Source of the DNA: CAZSBB01 sp964605235
GTDB taxonomy: Bacteria > Planctomycetota > Phycisphaerae > Phycisphaerales > Phycisphaeraceae
Assembly: GCA_964605235.1 (NCBI GenBank)
Contig: CAZSBB010000006.1
Span: 62,001 to 126,000 of the forward strand
Length of the DNA stretch: 64,000 bases
Direction of reading: 5' to 3'
Below are positions 36,027 to 43,970 of the stretch, piece after piece; position 1 is the stretch's first letter; every line of letters starts with the position of its first letter. The position numbers and the translations under genes were made by a program. The notes below the pieces were generated by a model. That model was not told the DNA's origin. It was given only the letters and a program-made list of their open reading frames with translations, and searched no databases.

Positions 36027-36122
36027 AAAAAAAGAACCTCAGCCGGGGGAAGCTGAGGTTCTGATCAGGCGGGCGGGGTTTATTCGCGTCAGACGTGCAC
36101 CCGACGCGGAGGGTTCAATCTT
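36027..36122 (-). ncRNA. Candidate minus-strand small RNA with its own promoter and terminator
   Basis: Minus strand: TTGCTC (36158-36153), 18-nt spacer, TAGAAT (36134-36129), predicted start near 36122. The unit ends in a perfect 11-bp terminator stem AGAACCTCAGC / GCTGAGGTTCT (36062-36052 with 36043-36033, loop of 8) followed by TTTTTTTG. An internal stem CGCGTC / GACGCG (36107-36102 with 36089-36084) lies between. No gene on the minus strand ends here, and no coding frame is seen in the ~95 nt. The plus strand has no T-tract after the stem, so it is not the yggS terminator. No match to 6S, tmRNA, SRP or RNase P RNA was recognised. Confidence 0.5.
36033..36062 (-). terminator. Strong rho-independent terminator on the minus strand
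   Basis: An 11-bp perfect stem with loop cgggggaa and, in minus-strand reading, seven T residues. It is oriented away from the GT1 gene and opposite to yggS, so it needs a minus-strand transcript to act on. Confidence 0.85.
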
Positions 36123-36190
36123 GGAATTATTCTAGCTATCCCCCGGCTGGTTGAGCAAGACCCTAAACGCATATTTTTTAAGTTTTTATA

Positions 36191-36202
36191 CCGAATATTC
36201 GG
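36191..36202. promoter_or_regulatory. Perfect palindrome CCGAATATTCGG, possible operator
   Basis: A 12-bp perfect palindrome about 60 bp upstream of the GT1 start and 35 bp behind the -35 of the candidate small RNA. A dimeric regulator could bind here and affect either transcript. Confidence 0.4.
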
Positions 36203-36261
36203 CATTCAAAATCCGGAGATACACTACTTCTCCTTCGCCTCCGAGACAGGATTTTCACGCC

Positions 36262-37527
36262 ATGCGCACCGTATTGACGCCCATTGGATCGGCCGGTGAT
36301 CACTTGCCCATGTTCGCGCTGGGGGTGGAACTCAAGCAACGGGGACATGACGTGTGCGTGTTGTGCACCGCACCGTTTGACGCCTGGGCCCAAAGTCTGG
36401 GGCTGGCAACGGTGACGTTGGGGACAGCGGCGGAATACGAGCAGAACGTCCGTCAACCGGACACGTTTCACCCGCGCAAGGGTTTTGCGGTGGTCATGCG
36501 GATGGTGCGTGAGTACCTGCGGCGACTGGGCGCCGCGTTGCCCGAGCACGCGCCGGCGGGGCGCAGCCTGGTGGTGGCGTCGCCACTGGATTTTGTTTCC
36601 CGATGTCGGCAGGAACTGGGGCAGACGCCGATGGTCTCGGTGGCGTTGGCGCCGGTGTTGTTTCGCACGCTGCACCAGACGCCGATGGTCAGTGCGAGCC
36701 TGGATGTGAGTGGCTGGCCGCGTTGGCTCAAGCGGGGGTTGTGGTGGCTGGTGGATCGCGGCATGCTCGGGCCGCACGTCGCGCCGGTGCTCAACGATGA
36801 AGTGCGCCGGCCGCTGGGTTTGCCGCCGGTGTCCCGCCCCTTCGCCGGCTGGATGCATTCGCCATTGCTGACCTTGGGGTTGTTTCCCGACTGGTTTGCT
36901 TCGCCCCAGCCGGATTGGCCGACGTCACTGCGGCTGACGGGTTTTCCGTTGTTTGATCGGGACCGCCAAACCAGCGAACTGCCTCCGCCGGTGACCGCGT
37001 TCCTCGATGCGGGCGATCCGCCTGTGGTTTTCACCGCCGGCTCGGCGATGCGGCATGGGCAGGCGTTTTTTGCTGCTGCTGCGGACGCCTGTCAGCGGTT
37101 GTCCCGCCGGGGCTTGCTGTTGACGGGACACGCGGAACAACTGCCCCGTTCGTTGCCCGCCGGGGTGAGCGTGGCGTCCTATGCACCGCTGTCACGGTTG
37201 CTGCCCCGCGCGGCGGCGCTGGTGCATCATGGCGGCATCGGCACCAGCGCAGCGGGTTTGGCGGCTGGGGTGCCGCAGGTGGTGATGCCGTTGAGTCACG
37301 ATCAGCCGGATAATGCGGCACGGCTGCGGCGCTTGGGGGTGGCGAAGATGCTGCCCCCGGCGCGCTTCACCGGGACGAACCTGACGCATGCCCTGCAGGA
37401 TCTGCTCGGCGATGATCGCGCCCAGCGCGCGGCGCGGGCGTGGGCGTCGCGTTGCGATGGGCCGGGCGCCCTGCGGCAGAGCGCGGACCTGATTGAAGCG
37501 GCGGCGCGCAGCGCCGGCCTGGCGTAG
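36262..37527 (+). CDS. GT1-family (UDP-glycosyltransferase-like) glycosyltransferase
   Basis: 421 residues from the ATG at 36262. GT-B fold: the acceptor half begins VLTPIGSAGDHLPMFALGVELKQRGHDV, and the donor half carries PPVVFTAGSAMRHG and the signature HHGGIGTSAAGLAAGVPQVVMPLSHDQPDNAARL, as in YjiC/MGT-type enzymes. It moves a sugar from a nucleotide donor to a small hydrophobic acceptor such as a lipid, sterol or carotenoid. No acceptor-synthesis gene is near. The upstream palindrome may regulate it. Confidence 0.87.
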   Translation: MRTVLTPIGSAGDHLPMFALGVELKQRGHDVCVLCTAPFDAWAQSLGLATVTLGTAAEYEQNVRQPDTFHPRKGFAVVMRMVREYLRRLGAALPEHAPAGRSLVVASPLDFVSRCRQELGQTPMVSVALAPVLFRTLHQTPMVSASLDVSGWPRWLKRGLWWLVDRGMLGPHVAPVLNDEVRRPLGLPPVSRPFAGWMHSPLLTLGLFPDWFASPQPDWPTSLRLTGFPLFDRDRQTSELPPPVTAFLDAGDPPVVFTAGSAMRHGQAFFAAAADACQRLSRRGLLLTGHAEQLPRSLPAGVSVASYAPLSRLLPRAAALVHHGGIGTSAAGLAAGVPQVVMPLSHDQPDNAARLRRLGVAKMLPPARFTGTNLTHALQDLLGDDRAQRAARAWASRCDGPGALRQSADLIEAAARSAGLA

Positions 37528-37540
37528 CCTGCGGGGTCAC

Positions 37541-39172
37541 TCAGCGGCGCGGCTGATCGTCGTCGTCATCACCCTCGTCGTCATCCAGGTCGTCGTCATC
37601 TGCGTCCTCGTCATCCAGGTCGTCGGCATAATCGTCATCGACCTCGGCGTCCGCGTCGCTCAGGTCTTCCACGGCAAAGTCGAAGTCTTCCACATCCAAC
37701 GCTTCGTCTTCGTCGCCTTCAACCAGTTCGTTGAATTCCTCTGCCGGCGCTGCCTGCTGGGCGCGGTCCGCACGCCGCTGGGCGGCCTGCTCGTCGCGGC
37801 GCTCCTGCAAGGTCTTGCGCTTGCGGGCGCGGATGAGCAGACGAATGGGCACCTCGGCGAACGGCAATTCGTCGCGCAGATGATTCAGCAGATACCGCTG
37901 ATAGCTCGGATCCAGCAAGCCCGGCTCGTTGACGAACAGCCCGATGGTCGGCGGATCGGCGGCGAGCTGGGTCACGTAGTACAGCTTGCAGCGCCGCCCA
38001 CCCTTGGCGGCGGGGGGATGCTTGGCGACCAGCTCGCGCACCACGCGGTTCAGCTCGGCGGTCGGCACGCGATGCGTCGCCTGCTTGTGCAGGCTCAGCG
38101 CCAGGCCCGGCAGTTCCTTGACGCCTTCATCCTGCTTGGCGCTGATGAACGCCACCGGGGCGTAGTCCAGTCCCTTGAGCGCTTTGTCCAGGTACTTGAT
38201 GTATTCCTCCTGGGTATGCTCGTTTTCCACCAGGTCCCACTTGTTGACCACCACCGCCACGGGCTTGAAATGCTTCTGGATTTCATTGCCCAGCTTGCGG
38301 TCGACCACGCTGGTGGGCACCGTCGAGTCGATCAGCAGCAGCACCACGTCCGCGCGGCGGATCGAGCGCAGCGAGCGGTGATAGCTGTAGAACTCGATGT
38401 CGTTGGCGAGGCTGCCGCGGCGGCGCATGCCCGCGGTGTCGATGAGCGTGAAGACGTGCTTGCCGATTTCCAGGCGCACGTCGACGGAATCGCGCGTCGT
38501 GCCTTCCACATCGCTGACGATCACGCGCTCGCTGCCCGCCAGGGCGTTGACCAGCGTGCTTTTGCCGGCGTTGCGTTTGCCGACGATCGCCACCCGCAGG
38601 CCTTCGCTGGGTTTTTCTTTCAGGTCATACCGTTCGGGGTCGATATTGGCGCGAATGGCGTCGAGCAGGTCGAACTCGCCGTGGCGGGTGTTGGCGGACA
38701 CGAAGACCGGATCGCCAAAGCCCAGGCGCATGGCGTCATAGGCGGCGGCTTCCCAGCGGGTGTCGTCGACCTTGTTGACCACCAGCAGCACCTTGCCATG
38801 CACGCGCACGCCGGTGGTGCCGTGGAGCAGTCTGCCGACCTGACGATCCAGCGGCAGCAGGCCGGTCTGGGCGTCGACGACGAACAGGATGAGGTCCGCT
38901 TCGCCGACGGCGTGGGCGATCTGCTGTTCGACCTGGGTGGTGAGATTCTGGCTGTCCTCGATGCCGTAGCCGCCGGTGTCGATGAGTTCGACGATGCGCG
39001 GCTGCTGGTCCTCGTCGCCGTGGCGCACGGGCAATTCCACGATGACGCCGACGCGGTCGCGGGTGACGCCGGCGGTGGGATCGACGATGCTCAGCGTGCG
39101 GCGGGCGAGCATGTTCAGCAGGCTCGACTTACCGACGTTGGGCCGGCCGACGATGGCGACTTTGGGGGGCAT
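37541..39172 (-). CDS. der: GTPase Der (EngA) with long acidic tail
   Basis: 543 residues from the ATG at 39172 (GAAGGAAG upstream). It assembles the 50S ribosomal subunit. It has two GTPase domains: GRPNVGKSSLLNML, DTGGYG and NKVD in the first; GKRNAGKSTLVNAL, DTAGMRRRG and NKWD in the second. A KH-like domain ends near PFAEVPIRLLIRARKR. After residue about 440 comes an unusual extension: a helical KR-rich part, then about 75 residues dominated by Asp/Glu (DDLDDEDADDDDLDDDEGDD) ending QPRR. Der in other bacteria normally stops soon after the KH-like domain. The last base is only 14 bp from the end of the convergent GT1 gene. Confidence 0.95.
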   Translation of the reverse strand: MPPKVAIVGRPNVGKSSLLNMLARRTLSIVDPTAGVTRDRVGVIVELPVRHGDEDQQPRIVELIDTGGYGIEDSQNLTTQVEQQIAHAVGEADLILFVVDAQTGLLPLDRQVGRLLHGTTGVRVHGKVLLVVNKVDDTRWEAAAYDAMRLGFGDPVFVSANTRHGEFDLLDAIRANIDPERYDLKEKPSEGLRVAIVGKRNAGKSTLVNALAGSERVIVSDVEGTTRDSVDVRLEIGKHVFTLIDTAGMRRRGSLANDIEFYSYHRSLRSIRRADVVLLLIDSTVPTSVVDRKLGNEIQKHFKPVAVVVNKWDLVENEHTQEEYIKYLDKALKGLDYAPVAFISAKQDEGVKELPGLALSLHKQATHRVPTAELNRVVRELVAKHPPAAKGGRRCKLYYVTQLAADPPTIGLFVNEPGLLDPSYQRYLLNHLRDELPFAEVPIRLLIRARKRKTLQERRDEQAAQRRADRAQQAAPAEEFNELVEGDEDEALDVEDFDFAVEDLSDADAEVDDDYADDLDDEDADDDDLDDDEGDDDDDQPRR

Positions 39173-39230
39173 AACCAGCTTCCTTCTCTGCCGTGGGGGG
39201 GCACAGCATAACGTGGACGACGCGAAACGA

Positions 39231-39944
39231 TTAGCTGCCGGCGCTGCGCTGCTGGCGCTGCTCCCACAAGCGGACGGCTTCGGGAGCCCGGGCGTACACC
39301 GGCAGAAGCTGGCGCACCTCCACCCACTGCTGCCGGGCCGCGGCGGCCTGACCCAGACGCCAGAGCACTTCACTGCGCGGCGTGGTCAGTTCAGCATTCA
39401 GACGCTTCACCTGCGCCAATTCGTCGCAGCCGGTCCCTTCCGTGGGCAGCATTTCCGCGAGGATGCTCGCCGGCTGGAGCGCCAGGATGTCGGCTGCCGT
39501 GTGCAGGCCGGCCGGGGTGGTCGCGTGCCAGTCGCTGGTGGGATGACTGGCGAACAGCCGCCCGTAGATGGTATCCGCCTTCTGGTTGACGCCGATGAAC
39601 ACCGGGCCGGGCGTATCCGGGGGAAGGTTTCCCGCCAGCACGTCGAGGCTGCATAGCGCGGCGACCTGCAGCGGCTGGACCAGCGCCAGCGCCTGCACGG
39701 TCGCCATGGCGATGCGCAGTCCGGTGAACGAGCCGGGGCCGACGTTCACGTAAACCTGTTGCAGCGCGGCAGGGGCGAGGTCCTGCTGCCGGAACAGCCC
39801 GTCAATGGTGGGCAAGAGGTCCACGCGCTGCCGCCGGGGCGGAGGCAGCACAGCCGAGGCAAGCAATTGATCGCCTGCGCCGACGCTCACGCTGCCATGG
39901 CGGCTGGAGGTTTCGATCGCCAGGTTGGCGGGGCCGGGGCGCAT
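39231..39944 (-). CDS. tsaB: tRNA threonylcarbamoyladenosine synthesis protein TsaB
   Basis: 237 residues. It is the TsaD-partner scaffold of the t6A tRNA modification complex, an inactive ASKHA fold. Visible motifs: LAIETSSRHGSVSV (normally LAIDTS), VNVGPGSFTGLRIAMATVQALAL, FIGVNQKADTIYGRLF, and the C-terminal LLPVYARAPEAVRLWE, where YLR-type tails are usual. tsaD and tsaE are not in the window. TACAAT (39956-39951) ends 6 nt before the ATG and no Shine-Dalgarno is present, so the mRNA is probably leaderless. The -35 region would overlap the arm of the palindrome at 39975-40036. Divergent from queF. Confidence 0.9.
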   Translation of the reverse strand: MRPGPANLAIETSSRHGSVSVGAGDQLLASAVLPPPRRQRVDLLPTIDGLFRQQDLAPAALQQVYVNVGPGSFTGLRIAMATVQALALVQPLQVAALCSLDVLAGNLPPDTPGPVFIGVNQKADTIYGRLFASHPTSDWHATTPAGLHTAADILALQPASILAEMLPTEGTGCDELAQVKRLNAELTTPRSEVLWRLGQAAAARQQWVEVRQLLPVYARAPEAVRLWEQRQQRSAGS

Positions 39945-39950
39945 CGCGAC

Positions 39951-39956
39951 ATTGTA
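39951..39956 (-). promoter_or_regulatory. -10 box of tsaB (leaderless type)
   Basis: TACAAT on the minus strand followed by exactly 6 nt and the ATG. With a 17-nt spacer the -35 would be TTTACC (39979-39974), overlapping the outer edge of palindrome copy 2. Confidence 0.6.
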
Positions 39957-39974
39957 GAGCCAAGCGGCAGGGGG

Positions 39975-40036
39975 GTAAAAAAGGGGATAAGTACATTATT
40001 TATCCGCTAAAATAATGTACTTATCCCCTTTTTTAC
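39975..40036. repeat. Palindrome copy 2 of the GGGGATAAGTACATTATTT family
   Basis: Perfect 27-bp arms (39975-40001 and 40010-40036) around an 8-nt loop ATCCGCTA. It lies between the divergent starts of tsaB and queF, so it cannot be a simple gene-end terminator there. The core is identical to copies 1 and 3 while the loop and flanks differ. Confidence 0.95.
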
Positions 40037-40048
40037 GGGGGCTTGCAC

Positions 40049-40054
40049 TACCAT
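40049..40054 (+). promoter_or_regulatory. -10 box of queF (leaderless type)
   Basis: TACCAT, then gtcgcc (6 nt), then the ATG at 40061. No Shine-Dalgarno is present. The -35 zone falls in the right arm of palindrome copy 2 and has no clear consensus. Confidence 0.5.
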
Positions 40055-40060
40055 GTCGCC

Positions 40061-40558
40061 ATGCCCAACGCCCAACTGCTCGAATGTTTCGCCAACCCCG
40101 CGCCGGCCGTGGAGCCTGGCTCCACCACGCAGCGGGATTTCGTCATCGAACACGTCAGCGAAGAGTTCACCAGCGTCTGTCCCAAGACCGGCCACCCGGA
40201 CTTCGGCCACGTGACCATCCGCTTCATCCCCGACCAGCTTTGCGTCGAGCTCAAGAGCCTCAAACTCTACTACCAGAGCTTCCGCAACGAAGGGATTTTT
40301 TACGAGGCGGTGACGAATCGCATTGCCGACGATCTGGCGCAGGCGATGGCGCCCAAATGGCTGGAAGTGCGCACCGACTGGAAGGGCCGCGGCGGCATCC
40401 GCTCGACCATCACCGTCACCGTGGGCACCCCCCCCGGCAACGCGCTGAGCAGCGGCGATGCCGCCGAATGTGATCATTCGATGAAACGGACCTGTTCGCC
40501 GTTTTTACGCGCTGCGCCATCCTCGCTATCATCCTCCGACCATGAGCATTCTCGTTAA
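40061..40558 (+). CDS. queF: 7-cyano-7-deazaguanine (preQ0) reductase, QueF type I
   Basis: 165 residues from the ATG at 40061. It reduces preQ0 to preQ1 with NADPH, the last step before insertion into tRNA for queuosine. The active-site Cys is in EEFTSVCPKTGHPDFG; the family QueF motif follows as CVELKSLKLYYQSFRNEGIFYEAVTN, with the catalytic Glu/Asp in range, and WKGRGGIRSTITV near the end. The length matches the single-domain (B. subtilis-like) type. The last 30 or so residues (SMKRTCSPFLRAAPSSLSSSD) look non-conserved and are encoded over the sucD promoter; the stop lies 17 bp inside sucD. queD is 4 kb away. Confidence 0.92.
   Translation: MPNAQLLECFANPAPAVEPGSTTQRDFVIEHVSEEFTSVCPKTGHPDFGHVTIRFIPDQLCVELKSLKLYYQSFRNEGIFYEAVTNRIADDLAQAMAPKWLEVRTDWKGRGGIRSTITVTVGTPPGNALSSGDAAECDHSMKRTCSPFLRAAPSSLSSSDHEHSR
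40527..40532 (+). promoter_or_regulatory. -10 box of sucD
   Basis: TATCAT with 9 nt to the ATG at 40542, giving a predicted leader of only 2-3 nt. It lies inside the queF coding region. CCTCC between box and ATG is not a Shine-Dalgarno in this orientation. Confidence 0.45.
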
Positions 40559-41462
40559 TCAAAACACCAAAGTGATCTGTCAGGGCATCACCGGCTCGGC
40601 CGGGGCGTTCCACACCAAAGGCTGTCTGGACTACGGGACCAAAATGGTCGGCGGCGTCACCCCCGGCAAGGGCGGGCAGAAGGACGCCAACGGCCTGCCC
40701 ATCTTCGACAGCGTGCATGCGGCCGTGCAGGCGACCGGTGCTGACGCGACCATGATCTTCGTGCCCCCGGCGTTTGCCGGCGACGCGGTGCTCGAAGCCG
40801 CCGACGCGGGCATCAAGGTCATCGTGGTCATCACCGAGGGCATCCCCGTGATGGACATGACCAAGGTCAAGCAGGTGCTCAAGGACCCCAAGTACGCGGG
40901 CATCCGCATGGTTGGCCCCAACTGCCCGGGCATCATCACCCCCGGGAACAACAACACCGGCTGCAAGATCGGCATCATGCCCGGCTACATCCACCTGCCC
41001 GCCAGCGAAGCCAAGAGCGGCAAGAGCGTGGGCATCATCAGCCGGTCGGGCACCCTGACCTACGAAGCCGTCTGGCAGTGCTCGCAACGCGGCATCGGCC
41101 AGACCACCTGCGTCGGCATCGGCGGCGACCCGGTGCGCGGCATGGGCTTCATCGACTGCCTGGAACTCTTCAGTGCTGACCCCCAGACCGACGGCATCGT
41201 GATGATCGGCGAAATCGGCGGCACCGACGAAGAGAAAGCGGCTGCCTACATCAAAGCCAACGTGAAGAAGCCGGTGACCAGTTTCATCGCCGGCCGCACC
41301 GCGCCTCCGGGCCGGCGCATGGGTCATGCCGGCGCGATCATCTCCGGCGGCGAAGGCGGCGCGGACGGCAAATTCGCCGCGCTGCGCAGCGCGGGTTGCC
41401 ACATCGCTGAAAGCCCTGCGGACCTCGGTTCGACGATGGCCAAGGCGCTGGGACTGGGTTGA
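40542..41462 (+). CDS. sucD: Succinyl-CoA synthetase, alpha subunit
   Basis: 306 residues. With the beta subunit it interconverts succinyl-CoA and succinate plus ATP/GTP in the TCA cycle. The CoA-binding Rossmann domain has QGITGSAGAFHTKGCLDYG and NCPGIITPG; the phosphorylated His is in RRMGHAGAIISGGEGGADGK. sucC, normally just upstream, is absent; queF takes its place and overlaps the start by 17 bp. It probably has its own promoter (TATCAT at 40527). The sequence is well conserved and full length. Confidence 0.95.
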   Translation: MSILVNQNTKVICQGITGSAGAFHTKGCLDYGTKMVGGVTPGKGGQKDANGLPIFDSVHAAVQATGADATMIFVPPAFAGDAVLEAADAGIKVIVVITEGIPVMDMTKVKQVLKDPKYAGIRMVGPNCPGIITPGNNNTGCKIGIMPGYIHLPASEAKSGKSVGIISRSGTLTYEAVWQCSQRGIGQTTCVGIGGDPVRGMGFIDCLELFSADPQTDGIVMIGEIGGTDEEKAAAYIKANVKKPVTSFIAGRTAPPGRRMGHAGAIISGGEGGADGKFAALRSAGCHIAESPADLGSTMAKALGLG

Positions 41463-41492
41463 TCCCACCAGCGGGCGTCACCCACCCCGGGT

Positions 41493-42509
41493 TCAGTCGA
41501 TTCTGACCTTCAGCCGCGGTCGCTTGTCGCCGGCCGGCAAGGCGGCATCGCCGCGCGGCAGCGCCTTGACCAGCACGTCATCGGGGTCCTCCTTCTCCGG
41601 CCCCCAGCGAATCAAGGGCACATCCCGCAGCACGAAGGGGATTTCCACTTCCTCGATGCGGTCGTAGAAGCTGATTTCGACCTGGGTTTGTTCATCCGCG
41701 CCGGGGCAGCGAAACATCAGTTGGATGCTGTTGTTGCCCCCATTGGTGCCTTCGAACGTGCCGCTGAGGTTCGAGCCGTTGCGGCGGAATTGAATCTGTT
41801 CGATCAGGATGGCGTCGGACTGGCTCAGGTGCAGATCAACGCGCGGGGGCACGTTGTTGCCGCGTTGGGTTAGCGCAGCGCCGACGCGCACGCTCGGATT
41901 GCCGCCGAGCCCTTCAATGCGCGCCCGCCGACCGTCGAGTTCTTTGATGGCCGGCAGCAGCGCCACGCGCACCGGGAGTTGGCCCAGTTGCACGGTGATC
42001 GTGCCGCTGACCTCGCGCAACTGGCGGGCTTTGGCGTCGGGCAACTGCATCGGAATGGACACGTGCTGCCACTCGTTCTGGTTCTGTCGAAAGTTGTAGT
42101 TGCGCCCCAGGTTGACCCGCGACTGGGGTGACAGCACCGATTGGCCCAGATCGGTGTCCATGCGGGCGGCATTCACCTCGCGGATGCCGAGCATCGGCCG
42201 ATCATCCGGCAGACGCACGCGAATGCCCAGATAGCAATTCTGATTCTGATTCTGCAGCTTGCCCTGCTCGTCGAAGTTGGCGTAAGCATTGAGTTGGATG
42301 TTGCTCACCCGCAGTTCCAGCGGCGGCAACTGCGGTTGGGCGGGCAGCTCCGGCAGTTTCGGGGCTTCGGCAGCTTCAGGGACCACCGGCGCTGGCTGGG
42401 CGTCTACCGCCAGGTCTGCGGGCTTGGTCAGTTCTGGAGCCGCCAGCGCCACTGCGGCCCAGGTCAAGACGATGGAACCAGCCTTCGCGAAACCACCTAT
42501 GAAATTCAT
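41493..42509 (-). CDS. Secreted hypothetical protein
   Basis: 338 residues; GGGGAG upstream of the ATG. Signal peptide about 1-24 (GSIVLTWAAVALAAP). A Pro/Ala/Glu-rich linker (PAPVVPEAAEAPKLPELPA, about 39-57) leads to a beta-rich domain (LELRVSNIQLNAYANFDEQGK..., VDLHLSQSDAILIEQIQFRR). No catalytic motif recognised. The next gene upstream on the same strand is the PIN-TRAM gene (52 bp away), so co-transcription is possible. Function unknown. Confidence 0.7.
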   Translation of the reverse strand: MNFIGGFAKAGSIVLTWAAVALAAPELTKPADLAVDAQPAPVVPEAAEAPKLPELPAQPQLPPLELRVSNIQLNAYANFDEQGKLQNQNQNCYLGIRVRLPDDRPMLGIREVNAARMDTDLGQSVLSPQSRVNLGRNYNFRQNQNEWQHVSIPMQLPDAKARQLREVSGTITVQLGQLPVRVALLPAIKELDGRRARIEGLGGNPSVRVGAALTQRGNNVPPRVDLHLSQSDAILIEQIQFRRNGSNLSGTFEGTNGGNNSIQLMFRCPGADEQTQVEISFYDRIEEVEIPFVLRDVPLIRWGPEKEDPDDVLVKALPRGDAALPAGDKRPRLKVRID

Positions 42510-42561
42510 GGCCGAACTCCCCGAAGTAAGTCAAGTTTTGAATGTCGTCGTACCGGTCGAC

Positions 42562-43728
42562 TCACTCGCCGCGGCGCGGGTTGCGGCTGGAGCGGTGTGC
42601 GCTCGAGCGCGAGCCGTTGCCGTCGGTTTCATCCGCCACGCGTTTCTTTTCCGCAATGGCGGACTGCACCCAACTGTCGGCCTCGCTGGTGAGCTTGCCG
42701 AAGATCATGCGGCCGGCGGAAGTCTGCAGGGTGCTGGTGACGATCAGTTCCACCTCGTTGCCGATGGCTTCGCGGGCGTTCTCCACCACCACCATGGTGC
42801 CGTCTTCGAGATAGCCGACGCCCTGGTTGGGGTTTTCGCCGGGCTTGACCACGCGCACAGTCATGGCTTCACCCGGCAGCGCGACCGGACGCAGCGCCCG
42901 CGCCAGGTCGTTGAGGTTGATGACCTGCACGCCGCGGAGGGTGGCGATTTTGTTGAGGTTGAAATCGTTGGTCATGACCCGGGCGGGCATGAACTGAGCG
43001 AGGGCGATGAGCTTGTGATCGACGCCGGCGCCTTCGACCTCGGACTCGTCGATGTGGACTTCGATTTTGGTGTTGTCCTGGAGTTTCTGGAGGATTTCCA
43101 GACCCCGCCGACCGCGGGCGCGTTTGAGGCGGTCGCTGGAGTCGGCGATGGTTTGCAGTTCATTGAGGACAAACTTGGGCACCACCAGGCCGCCCTGGAG
43201 AATCTGCGTGTCGATGATTTCGAGGATGCGGCCGTCGATGATGATGCTGGTGTCGAGGAGGATCGGGCGTGTGCCGCGGACCTGCTTGGCGAACTCGACG
43301 TAGGGGATGACGAAGCGGAAATCGTCCTTGGTCTGGAGGACCAGGGAGATGCCCAGATAGGACATGACCACGCCGATGAAGACTTTGACGCCCTGGAGGA
43401 TGGGGTGGTTGCGCACCGCGTCGCCCAGCGCCAGCAGGCCGATGAGGTCGACGATCATGCTCATCGCCCAGGTGACGAGCAAACCCGCCATGAGGCCCAG
43501 CAGCAGGCCGGAGAGGGCGGAGAGGCGTTTGCGTTTGAAGGTGGCGTCGACGGTGATGACCATCAGCGCGATGCTCATCGCGGCTCCGACGGTCAGCACC
43601 ACCTGCCAGAAGGAAATCGGAATCGCATTTTCTTTTTCCGCCTGGCTCAGGTAAGGCTGCAACACGTACAGCAGGGCGATGCAGGTCGCCAGCAGCACGA
43701 ACGCGCCGCGTAATATGAAAAGGATCAT
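42562..43728 (-). CDS. Membrane-anchored PIN-TRAM domain protein (YacL-like)
   Basis: 388 residues from the ATG at 43728, just after ATCAGG. Four hydrophobic segments (about residues 2-23, 38-58, 70-100 and 115-133) are followed by a PIN nuclease domain beginning PILLDTSIIIDGRILEII, with acidic residues continuing at VPKFVLNELQTIADSSD and VMTNDFNLNKIA. A TRAM domain ends at about 340 (VGYLEDGTMVVVENA, VELIVTSTLQTSAGRMIFGKL). The tail is Arg/Ser-rich. The YacL-type family probably cuts RNA, but its physiological target is unknown. The longer frame upstream lacks a start signal. Confidence 0.9.
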   Translation of the reverse strand: MILFILRGAFVLLATCIALLYVLQPYLSQAEKENAIPISFWQVVLTVGAAMSIALMVITVDATFKRKRLSALSGLLLGLMAGLLVTWAMSMIVDLIGLLALGDAVRNHPILQGVKVFIGVVMSYLGISLVLQTKDDFRFVIPYVEFAKQVRGTRPILLDTSIIIDGRILEIIDTQILQGGLVVPKFVLNELQTIADSSDRLKRARGRRGLEILQKLQDNTKIEVHIDESEVEGAGVDHKLIALAQFMPARVMTNDFNLNKIATLRGVQVINLNDLARALRPVALPGEAMTVRVVKPGENPNQGVGYLEDGTMVVVENAREAIGNEVELIVTSTLQTSAGRMIFGKLTSEADSWVQSAIAEKKRVADETDGNGSRSSAHRSSRNPRRGE

Positions 43729-43970
43729 AAAACCTGATCCCGTGCGCGGAAGCCAGCCAACCGCGACATGATGCCGGAATGCCTCATACCCGTATGCCGT
43801 GAGCACAGGATAAGCGCCCTGATGCAATCCGCCAAGTCTGGATCATTCGGACCCGGTTGCCGTCCCCCAGGCCCGCCCGTCTGACAGCAAGCCTTGCAGG
43901 TCCAACCGGGGGTGCAGCCCGGCAAGCTATGATGCTGCCGACCCGCCGCGTGGCGTCAGGGAGGGTTCAG

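Larger units (their letters stand above)
35909..36261. other. 353-bp gap holding a candidate small RNA and a palindrome
   Basis: Between yggS and the GT1 gene. It contains a minus-strand terminator and promoter forming a possible RNA gene (36027-36122) and a perfect 12-bp palindrome (36191-36202). A 10-bp inverted pair (36041-36050 with 36140-36149) spans the RNA unit. The region 36165-36195 is AT-rich and likely holds the GT1 promoter. Confidence 0.6.
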
